Shown here piece after piece: positions 16,612-22,798 of a stretch of 22,798 bases of DNA (positions are counted from its first letter, which is position 1; each line of letters opens with the position of its first letter). Below the pieces are notes generated by a model that saw nothing but the letters and a program-made list of their open reading frames with translations, ran no database searches and was not told where the DNA came from. The DNA is from an uncultured Agathobacter sp. (GTDB lineage Bacteria; Bacillota; Clostridia; Lachnospirales; Lachnospiraceae), in the NCBI GenBank assembly GCA_934365945.1, contig CAKRNE010000030.1, positions 1-22,798 of the forward strand, given 5' to 3'. The translations under genes were made by a program, and so were the position numbers.

Positions 16612-16655
16612 AATTTTTACCTGTCTTACTATTGTTCACTAATATTTGTTTGCCT

Positions 16656-16675
16656 GTTACTGTTCACACCTAACA
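16656..16675 (-). repeat. 20-bp repeat, copy 2 (between asp2 and asp3)
   Basis: This is identical to 7248-7267 in the opposite orientation. Here flanking bases extend it to a small hairpin (TACTGTT / AACAGTA, 7-nt loop). A weaker relative, TATTGTTCACT, lies about 20 bp away near 16629. Confidence 0.75.
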
Positions 16676-16699
16676 GTATGACCGGCAACGTTTATTTGT

Positions 16700-18214
16700 C
16701 TATCTTGAAAAATCATCATGCAACAGATTATTGTACTGGCTCTTGAACCACGCCATGACATTTGCCGAATTGTCAGTATGCCTGCCGTGTGAGCCCTTGC
16801 CATATACCTCAACACCGCTCGATTTCAGATGCGACAAAATGCTCGGATAACCATCCGGGTCGTAATCATCCTCATACAGATATGAGATAATGAACTTTGT
16901 ATGTGACCAGTCTGCACTGTCGAATCTGTCCCACATCCTGTTGTTTAGCTGCTCTATCGCCTCGTCAGAGAGACTGTCATAATTTTTCATCAGTATATCA
17001 AGCGAGGTAGCGAAGCCTCCTGCTCTAAGGATTCTCTCATTTCGTGCTACATTACCCATGTTGGCAAGTGGCTTTGCAAGAAGCAGTGCATGCGGTGTGA
17101 GTGACGAACCGTAGTAGAGCGAGCCAAATGTTCCCATCGAAGCTCCTGAAAGCACGAGTTCATCATTTGTAAGCCCAAGCTCATCAAGCTTATCCGTCAC
17201 ATAATCCGTAATCATCTGCTCAAACTCACTGTCTCCCAGGTAAAATGCTCCACCCTCACTTCTCGGATCTGTCACCAGAATGAACGGACATCCGAAGCTA
17301 CGCATCATGTAGTAGCCCTCAAAACCCTCCTGAGTCCTGTAGCCGGAAAAATAAACAGCAAGCGGCGGCTTCATATCGCCCTTCTCAAAGTACACAAACA
17401 CTTCCTCTCCTTTGGAAGAGACAAGCCTCTCACCTCCGGGCAGGAAGAATCCGTGCCCACGGCGGGAATGTCTGTCATGCAGTGATATGATATTCAGGCT
17501 GCCGGTGCCCTTTGCGAGGATTGAAACAAAAACAGGACCATAATCAGATTCATTATCTATTCTGAAAACATCCTGAAGCTGTTCCTCATCAAGCTCCCAG
17601 ACCTGCTTAATATCACCAATCGAGCCGTTGTAGAACTGAAATATTCTAAGCTTAATCTCTACATCACCTGTTTTCTCATACTCAAGATACATATCAATAC
17701 ACTGTCCCTCAAAAACCGGGATATTGTATCTCCAGTATGCAATCTGTGCAAAATCCTCTCCAAACTCTCCTTCCAGAGACAGGTTGTAGTTTCCGTCACA
17801 TGATACTCTTCCTGTAAAGGAATCACTGATAGCGAGCATGGCCGGATTAAACTTCTCACCATAAGGATTTGGATAGTAATTTCTCACCTCATGTGCCAGA
17901 AAATACTGCACATCGCCGGTATACAGATACTGCCCCATTCGTGCCTTGAAATATCTGCTTGTGGCAGAATTAAGCATCTGCACATTTTCCGTAGCAAAAA
18001 GACAGTAGCCCCTTGTAAACTTCGTAAAGGCCTTTTCCTCGGAAATCGTTATATCCCTGTCGAGAATAACTAAATCCATGAGCTTTCTCGCAGGTCTGTT
18101 TGCCGATGGTTCACTCTCATCAGACTCATACACTTCAAACTCTATATTATCCGGAATGCTGTATTTAGTTGTCCAGTCGTCATCGCCAACATATAAAACA
18201 TGAATCTTACTCAC
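16700..18214 (-). CDS. asp2: Accessory Sec system protein Asp2, glycan O-acetyltransferase-type
   Basis: The 504-residue protein is Asp2: an N-terminal region with sandwich-like domains (about 1-270), then an alpha/beta-hydrolase-type domain. The nucleophile elbow is SGASMGTFGS (Ser359). Acidic residues at 448-453 and a histidine in GSHGRHTDN (His476 or His479) complete a plausible triad. In streptococci Asp2 O-acetylates GlcNAc on the adhesin and is also needed for export. The GTG start at 18214 overlaps the asp1 stop by 8 nt (GTGAGTAA), and the following KIHVLYVGDDDWT fits the family start. Translation is coupled to asp1. Triad assignment is by motif position only. Confidence 0.92.
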   Translation of the reverse strand: MSKIHVLYVGDDDWTTKYSIPDNIEFEVYESDESEPSANRPARKLMDLVILDRDITISEEKAFTKFTRGYCLFATENVQMLNSATSRYFKARMGQYLYTGDVQYFLAHEVRNYYPNPYGEKFNPAMLAISDSFTGRVSCDGNYNLSLEGEFGEDFAQIAYWRYNIPVFEGQCIDMYLEYEKTGDVEIKLRIFQFYNGSIGDIKQVWELDEEQLQDVFRIDNESDYGPVFVSILAKGTGSLNIISLHDRHSRRGHGFFLPGGERLVSSKGEEVFVYFEKGDMKPPLAVYFSGYRTQEGFEGYYMMRSFGCPFILVTDPRSEGGAFYLGDSEFEQMITDYVTDKLDELGLTNDELVLSGASMGTFGSLYYGSSLTPHALLLAKPLANMGNVARNERILRAGGFATSLDILMKNYDSLSDEAIEQLNNRMWDRFDSADWSHTKFIISYLYEDDYDPDGYPSILSHLKSSGVEVYGKGSHGRHTDNSANVMAWFKSQYNNLLHDDFSR

Positions 18215-19943
18215 TGAAATTTAGCACCTTTCTCCACTTCTTAAGCAGCACCGATGTGGTATATTTCTGACCAAGCTCATAGCACTCCACCAATGCCTGA
18301 TTCCAGTTTTCGAAGCTGTCCAGATAATAGGTCAGACTCCTTCCTATATCAGAAAAATCATCTATGACCATTCCATTTTTCCCTGAAATAAGAAACTGAT
18401 CTGCACTCAGGCTGATTCTCGGCACACCCTTGCTGATAGCTGTGACATAGACAAACACATCCATCGTGCCTCTCATATCGAGAATGACTCTCTGCTCGTT
18501 GATGCACTTGCTGATATCACGCTCATCCACACACACATCCACAAAAAAACGCTGCTCCACCGGTTTTTCCATATCCTCCAGCTCATTCTCAGCGAAAGCT
18601 TCAGCCCCACGGCCGCCAAAGCCTAAAGCTGCCTCACCATCGCCTGTTACTAAACGGGAATCATAGCCCATACTATCAAGAAGCTTTACCGTAGCATTCT
18701 TTATAGCATCCTCATGCCCCCATGAAGCATCTCTGGTAAAGAAATGAACTCTCGCAAGGTCATTTATGGTCAGATAATCCGCCAGCCCCTTTATAATCCA
18801 AGCAAATGCATCCTCAGTCAGTCCATCAACCGGCACGAGGATGTTCTGCACCCGAAGCTGCGAACTGATACCGAAATCCATCCTGGTATCATATGGCGGA
18901 ATATCTGTGATATGTAATCTGACCGGCTCATTATTTACTGAAATTTTATCTGCAGCTATCTCGCCTGTTTCTTGAGCAGAACCGGCTTGTGAATCAGAAT
19001 TTATATTATAGCTTCCACTCAGATTTGTCATAATAAGCTTCGTCGTATAATCAGAATCCGTAATGATATTTTCCGCATGCTTTAAAAAATCTGCCGCCCG
19101 GGATATCTGCGCGAAATCAAATCTGTTTTCAAAAAATGTAGCAATAACCCTTTTCCCCTTAAGCACATGCTCCGCAACACTGATATGAAGCGGATGCATC
19201 GCCACGAAAAAGCTGTCATCCTGCCTTGTGAGCTTCACATAGCTTGCAAATACCTCTTCGATAACCGCCTCTATGCTGTCATATTCTGCCTTCGTAAAGC
19301 GCATCTCAACCGGCTCACCTGCTTTGCCATTCTTGGCATCAGGCACCACATCATAATTAGGGCATGTCTGATTGACAATCACATGACCATCATTTTTATA
19401 CTCACGTATCTTCCAGATGCCGTTTTCCATCAAAAAATCCTGATACTGCTCTATGCCGTTTTCATAGATAATGGTACTGGAAACAAAGCCTCTGTCATCA
19501 TAATAGTTGCGCCTGCAGATTTTCCCATCCTCAAACATATCTATGGATATCGGATTGCCATCCTCCCCGAACTCCACCTGCGCATACTTCACATCGCCCT
19601 GTAATGCGATTATAGAAAAGGGCGAATATACAAACTCCAGCCCCTTCGGCCACTTGATATCGTGATATGACAGCACAGCGACCTTCTTTCTCCTGACCTG
19701 TGCTATCGCATCAAAGCATGACCAGTACTTCGAGCGGTACATGCCCTGCCTGTGTAGGAAATGCCTGAAATTTGGAGAGTAACCGAGCACAAGAATCCTG
19801 TAAGGCCTGTCCACATTTCTGTGAAAGAGTGTAATCTGCTTTATAGTCTCATCAAACTCTGACTTGAGCCTGCGCTTATACCACTGCTGCTCGTTTTCGC
19901 ACCACATATTCTGTTTATACCATGCCGGTATAAAATATAGCAT
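18207..19943 (-). CDS. asp1: Accessory Sec system protein Asp1
   Basis: The 578-residue protein matches Asp1, a glycosyltransferase-fold (GT-B-like) but non-catalytic partner of Asp2/Asp3. It starts MLYFIPAWYKQNMW, the family's characteristic opening, on an ATG with AGGAGG at good spacing. Other stretches are LHITDIPPYDTRMDFGISSQ near 347, VYVTAISKGVPRISLSADQF near 505, and a C-terminal LLKKWRKVLNFSE. Length is a little above the usual 510-530. It is separated from secY2 by 38 bp and overlaps asp2 by 8 nt. Confidence 0.9.
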   Translation of the reverse strand: MLYFIPAWYKQNMWCENEQQWYKRRLKSEFDETIKQITLFHRNVDRPYRILVLGYSPNFRHFLHRQGMYRSKYWSCFDAIAQVRRKKVAVLSYHDIKWPKGLEFVYSPFSIIALQGDVKYAQVEFGEDGNPISIDMFEDGKICRRNYYDDRGFVSSTIIYENGIEQYQDFLMENGIWKIREYKNDGHVIVNQTCPNYDVVPDAKNGKAGEPVEMRFTKAEYDSIEAVIEEVFASYVKLTRQDDSFFVAMHPLHISVAEHVLKGKRVIATFFENRFDFAQISRAADFLKHAENIITDSDYTTKLIMTNLSGSYNINSDSQAGSAQETGEIAADKISVNNEPVRLHITDIPPYDTRMDFGISSQLRVQNILVPVDGLTEDAFAWIIKGLADYLTINDLARVHFFTRDASWGHEDAIKNATVKLLDSMGYDSRLVTGDGEAALGFGGRGAEAFAENELEDMEKPVEQRFFVDVCVDERDISKCINEQRVILDMRGTMDVFVYVTAISKGVPRISLSADQFLISGKNGMVIDDFSDIGRSLTYYLDSFENWNQALVECYELGQKYTTSVLLKKWRKVLNFSE

Positions 19944-19981
19944 TATGATTCCTCCTAATTCTTAATTCAAATCGCCGGGCA

Positions 19982-21223
19982 CTATATGAATGTATGATAT
20001 CTGTCCATATTCCGGTACACCTCAGCCTCGCGGTACAGCGAGATCCAAAGACCTGTCGTCATCATGATAGAGCACGGCAGCATGGCAAGTGATGCATCCA
20101 CATATCCGCCAAACTGTAAAAACAGCGGTCCACCCTGACATATACAGATAATGATTGAGCTGATAACGGAAAAACTGAGCACTGTGCCAATCAGATACCT
20201 CTTCGTAGACTTTCCGGCATATATATCCTGTATGGAATCACCCGACTTAAGCAGATCATCTGCAGTCCTGCCCGGAGAAAGCATAACTATAGAAAAGATA
20301 ACCGTAAGCAGACATATAATCACCATGTATACCATAATTCCAAGCGGTGATGTGAGCCTCATATTGTCCATCCACCACTGAATATCAGCATTGTCCGGAA
20401 ACAGATAATGAAGTCCATTGCACATAAACTGTGGAAGCAAAAATGCTGCTGACGCGAACATAAGCGGCGTAGCACCGACAGGATTGAGCTTGTAAGCGAT
20501 ATAGTTCTTATCCGCATAGATATTGTTTATAGAAACTCTCTGTACTGCGATTCGCTTCTCTGTGGTCTCAAGTACAATCATGACAGCAATCTCTGCCACT
20601 CCTATAGCTACAGGCAGTATCAGCTTCTCAAGTGACTTTCCTGTAAACATGGTCATCATACCACTGACTATATTGACCATGAACACACTCACCTTGCCAC
20701 CGATACCATACCTGGTAGCTCTGTCGCACATATACACCAAAATCAGCATACCCGCGATGAGCTGTATGAAAACTATTATCTTATTCCATATAAGTTCATA
20801 TCCTCTAACCCTATATATGAGTGTCTGTGTCTTCTGATATGCCTGAATTGCCGCAATAATCATCATTATGGTAACTGTCCATATGTTTATCTTCTTCGGT
20901 GACAGCTTCCTGGTGTTGTCAAGCGACATGATTGCAACTATCAGTACGGCAAGCATGGATGCCAGCATGTACGGCCACAAGCCTACGATGAAAATGGAGC
21001 AGTTCTTCATATCACCTGAAATAGCCTGTAAAAGTATGGACTGCGCATCTACATTTACATTACTATACGCATCTACATCTATCCCGTAGAGTGGTATATT
21101 TCTGCCGACCATGTACACTAGCAAGGTCATGAACGAATATAAAAACTTATAGAATAATACGTGCTCCTTCTGTTGTTTTTGTTTTTTCTTCTTTATACTA
21201 TCTTTCTGCTTCAAGGAATTCAC
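19982..21223 (-). CDS. secY2: Accessory Sec channel protein SecY2
   Basis: The protein of about 410 residues is a SecY-family channel with around ten membrane helices. Signatures are LVYMVGRNIPLYGIDVDAY near 35, ETTEKRIAVQRVSINNIY near 225, KLNPVGATPLMFASAAFLLP near 250, and SPGRTADDLLKSGDSIQDIY near 325. It is shorter than housekeeping SecY and has a lysine-rich N-terminus. It exports the glycosylated SRR adhesin with SecA2. Start choice is open: a GTG at 21223 sits almost on top of AGGAAAGG, while an in-frame TTG at 21214 has AAGG eight bases upstream; the TTG seems slightly better placed. It follows the adhesin gene by about 110 bp. Confidence 0.93.
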   Translation of the reverse strand: MNSLKQKDSIKKKKQKQQKEHVLFYKFLYSFMTLLVYMVGRNIPLYGIDVDAYSNVNVDAQSILLQAISGDMKNCSIFIVGLWPYMLASMLAVLIVAIMSLDNTRKLSPKKINIWTVTIMMIIAAIQAYQKTQTLIYRVRGYELIWNKIIVFIQLIAGMLILVYMCDRATRYGIGGKVSVFMVNIVSGMMTMFTGKSLEKLILPVAIGVAEIAVMIVLETTEKRIAVQRVSINNIYADKNYIAYKLNPVGATPLMFASAAFLLPQFMCNGLHYLFPDNADIQWWMDNMRLTSPLGIMVYMVIICLLTVIFSIVMLSPGRTADDLLKSGDSIQDIYAGKSTKRYLIGTVLSFSVISSIIICICQGGPLFLQFGGYVDASLAMLPCSIMMTTGLWISLYREAEVYRNMDRYHTFI

Positions 21224-21268
21224 CTTTCCTCACAAAGTAATTTCGTTTTTCACAAAATAGCTTAACGA

Positions 21269-21301
21269 ATTAGTGACCATCCGCTACAGATGGTCACTAA
21301 T
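21269..21301. repeat. Perfect 13-bp inverted repeat between the adhesin and secY2
   Basis: ATTAGTGACCATC (21269-21281) and its exact reverse complement (21289-21301) flank a 7-nt loop. There is no T-run on the minus-strand side. It may be a weak terminator limiting read-through from the adhesin gene, or an operator, because it abuts a TATAAT sequence. Confidence 0.75.
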
Positions 21302-21330
21302 ATTATAAAGCATTAATTCACTTTTTGCAC
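21302..21330 (-). promoter_or_regulatory. Possible internal promoter for secY2 and the accessory Sec genes
   Basis: On the minus strand TATAAT (21302-21307) is a consensus -10. A 17-bp spacer leads to GTGCAA, a poor -35 (3 of 6). The expected start of transcription would fall inside the inverted repeat at 21269-21301. Confidence 0.3.
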
Positions 21331-21331
21331 T

Positions 21332-22798
21332 TTATTTCTGATTTGATTCATCCTCTGATTCATCATTCTTTGCAGGTTTTCTTCTGCGGTTGTCATAAAC
21401 ACCCTTTCCTGTGACAGCTGCAACTGCTGCTGCAATCCATCCCCACCATGTTTTGATACCGTCCTTGGCTGTTCCGCCTGCTGCAAGAGGTGTATCCTCA
21501 TCCTCGATGTTCTGAAGATTATCCTCATCCTCATTTACTGCAAGAGGAACCTGCGCATCCTGAATTGGTGTATTCGGAGCTGCCGGTGCCGCAGGTGTCG
21601 CTGCAGGAACTGCAGCCGGTGCTGGTGCTGCCGGAGCTACTGGAGCTACAGGTGTTGCTGCTGCAAGAGGTGTTGCTGCAGGTGTGATTGGAGTTGTAAC
21701 CGGTGCTACAGGCGCATTAGCCGGTGCCGGGGTTGGCGCTGGTGCTGGAGTTGGAGTAGGTATCGGTGTTACATTTGACTGACTTTCACTTGCTGAGGTA
21801 CTCTCTGACTCACTGGTACTTGTTGATGTACTCTCACTTGCCGATGTGCTCTCTGACTCACTTGCACTTGTTGATGCACTCTCACTTGCTGATGTGCTCT
21901 CTGACTCACTTGCGCTGGTTGATGCACTCTCGCTTGCTGATGTGCTTTCTGACTCGCTTGCACTGGTTGATACACTCTCGCTTGCCGATGTGCTCTCTGA
22001 CTCACTTGCACTGGTTGTATCACTCTCGCTAGGTGACGTACTTGCTGACTCACTTGCGCTGGTTGATGCACTCTCGCTTGCTGATGTGCTTGCTGACTCA
22101 CTTGCGCTTGTTGATGTACTCTCGCTTGCTGATGTGCTTTCTGACTCGCTTGCACTTGTTGATGCACTGTCACTTGCGGATGTGCTTGCTGACTCGCTTG
22201 CACTTGTTGATGCACTGTCACTTGCGGATGTACTGTCTGACTCGCTTGTGCTGGTTGATGCACTGTCGCTTGCTGATATACTCTCACTTGCCGATGTGCT
22301 ATCTGACTCACTTGTGCTGGTTGATGCACTGTCACTTGCGGATGTACTGTCTGACTCGCTTGTGCTGGTTGATGCACTGTCGCTTACAGATGTGCTGTGT
22401 GACTCGCTTGCACTTGTTGATGCACTGTCGCTTGCGGATGTACTATCTGACTCGCTCGCACTTGTTGATGCACTGTCGCTTACGGATGTGCTGTGTGACT
22501 CGCTTGCGCTTACTGATTCGCTTGTACTGACTGATTCACTGGCGCTTACTGATTCACTTGCACTCACTAATTCGCTTGTGCTTACTGACTCGCTGGTACT
22601 TACTGATTCGCTTGCACTTACTGATTCACTTGTACTTACGCTCTCGCTTGTGCTTACTGACTCACTTGCACTTACGCTCTCGCTTGCACTTACTGATTCG
22701 CTGGCACTTACTGATTCGCTGGCACTTACTGATTCACTTGTACTTACGCTCTCGCTTGTGCTTACTGACTCACTTGCACTTACGCTCTCGCTTGCACT
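21332..22798 (-). CDS. Serine-rich-repeat surface glycoprotein adhesin (3' part)
   Basis: The frame is open to the window edge, so the N-terminus (signal peptide and binding region) lies beyond 22798. The 488 residues visible hold about 340 residues of alternating Ser with Ala, Glu, Thr, Val or Asp, the substrate of GtfA/GtfB. A Pro/Ala-rich, wall-spanning-like segment follows (from [15 protein letters not shown]), then an acidic stretch with [12 protein letters not shown], a Trp-rich helix [15 protein letters not shown] and a basic RRRKPAK tail. No LPxTG is present, so classical sortase anchoring is not supported. The GTG at 22567 is not a true start; it lies within the repeats. It heads the probable accessory Sec operon and is the obvious cargo. 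Confidence 0.92.
   Translation of the reverse strand, partial: SASESVSASESVSTSESVSTSESVSASESVSASESVSASESVSASESVSTSESVSTSESVSASESVSTSESVSTSELVSASESVSASESVSTSESVSASESHSTSVSDSASTSASESDSTSASDSASTSASESHSTSVSDSASTSTSESDSTSASDSASTSTSESDSTSASESISASDSASTSTSESDSTSASDSASTSASESASTSASDSASTSASESESTSASESTSTSASESASTSASESASTSASESASTSPSESDTTSASESESTSASESVSTSASESESTSASESASTSASESESTSASESASTSASESESTSASESTSTSTSESESTSASESQSNVTPIPTPTPAPAPTPAPANAPVAPVTTPITPAATPLAAATPVAPVAPAAPAPAAVPAATPAAPAAPNTPIQDAQVPLAVNEDEDNLQNIEDEDTPLAAGGTAKDGIKTWWGWIAAAVAAVTGKGVYDNRRRKPAKNDESEDESNQK
21777..22492 (-). repeat. SRR zone with 24/48/96-bp units
   Basis: Eight-residue units such as STSASESE and STSASDSA (24 bp) pair into 48-bp and 96-bp higher repeats. 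For example, a near-identical stretch at about 22374 recurs near 22471. Valine, common in the neighbouring hexapeptide zone, becomes rare here and aspartate and threonine increase. Confidence 0.85.
22493..22798 (-). repeat. SRR zone with 18-bp (hexapeptide) units
   Basis: Seventeen units of 18 bp encode S-[A/T]-S-E-S-V with few changes. Units 1-4 recur almost exactly as units 7-10, a 108-bp longer period. The array continues past the window edge. Confidence 0.9.

Noticed and set aside
21766..22530. Long open frames on the plus strand and in another minus frame across the Ser-rich region
   Set aside because: They are by-products of short-period repeats: any frame of such an array stays open. 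They encode only low-complexity His/Leu or Gln/Val patterns and lack ribosome binding sites.
21332..22567. SRR protein starting at 22567 as a complete gene
   Set aside because: The GTG is a valine codon within the repeats, there is no signal peptide, and the frame continues to the window end.
21777..22798. Regularly spaced repeats resembling a CRISPR array
   Set aside because: The units are contiguous, multiples of 3 bp, in frame and coding for Ser-rich peptide; there are no unique spacers.

Overview
The window looks like a chromosomal segment of a low-to-mid GC Gram-positive anaerobe of the Clostridia, most likely a gut Lachnospiraceae (Agathobacter/Roseburia/Butyrivibrio type). The grounds are strong AGGAGG-type ribosome binding sites, an isolated 2-hydroxyacyl-CoA dehydratase activase-type (COG3581) protein, an AAA-ATPase-like/PD-(D/E)XK gene of the kind abundant in that family, a chemoreceptor, and cyclic-di-GMP enzymes. 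The genus is inference; no rRNA or tRNA gene is present.

Region 1 (1-5360) is ordinary chromosomal content. On the minus strand lie a COG3581-like protein ending in a clear terminator, a small lipoprotein, and a broken AAA-ATPase/nuclease pseudogene. A promoter region carrying a perfect 14-bp inverted repeat separates these from a plus-strand, membrane-bound chemoreceptor fused to a C-terminal c-di-GMP-binding PilZ module. Region 2 (5360-7200) holds a small hypothetical gene and a two-domain PPK2 polyphosphate kinase (pap), both on the minus strand.

Region 3 (7270-22798, all minus strand, transcribed right to left) is the main feature: an accessory Sec (SecA2/SecY2) locus dedicated to a serine-rich-repeat glycoprotein adhesin. 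The order is SRR adhesin (5' end outside the window), secY2, asp1, asp2, asp3, secA2, gtfA, gtfB, then a signal-peptidase-like membrane protein without a recognisable catalytic dyad, then a large membrane HD-GYP/GGDEF protein. The core order secY2-asp1-asp2-asp3-secA2-gtfA-gtfB matches the streptococcal/staphylococcal loci. GtfA/GtfB would start O-GlcNAc glycosylation of the Ser/Thr repeats, Asp2 (with Asp1 and Asp3) would modify the glycans and hand the protein over, and SecA2/SecY2 would export it. Differences from the classical system are: no asp4/asp5 recognised, a signal-peptidase-like gene in that position, no LPxTG motif on the adhesin (instead a D-E-D-T-P-L-A motif plus Trp-rich helix and basic tail), an 86-nt overlap of asp3 with secA2, and a c-di-GMP enzyme at the end of the probable operon.

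The combination of a motility receptor that probably reads c-di-GMP, an enzyme that probably makes or degrades it, and a dedicated adhesin exporter suggests a motile-to-adherent switch encoded in one neighbourhood; that link is inference. No CRISPR array, insertion sequence, tRNA or integrase is seen, and no gap between genes exceeds 300 bases.
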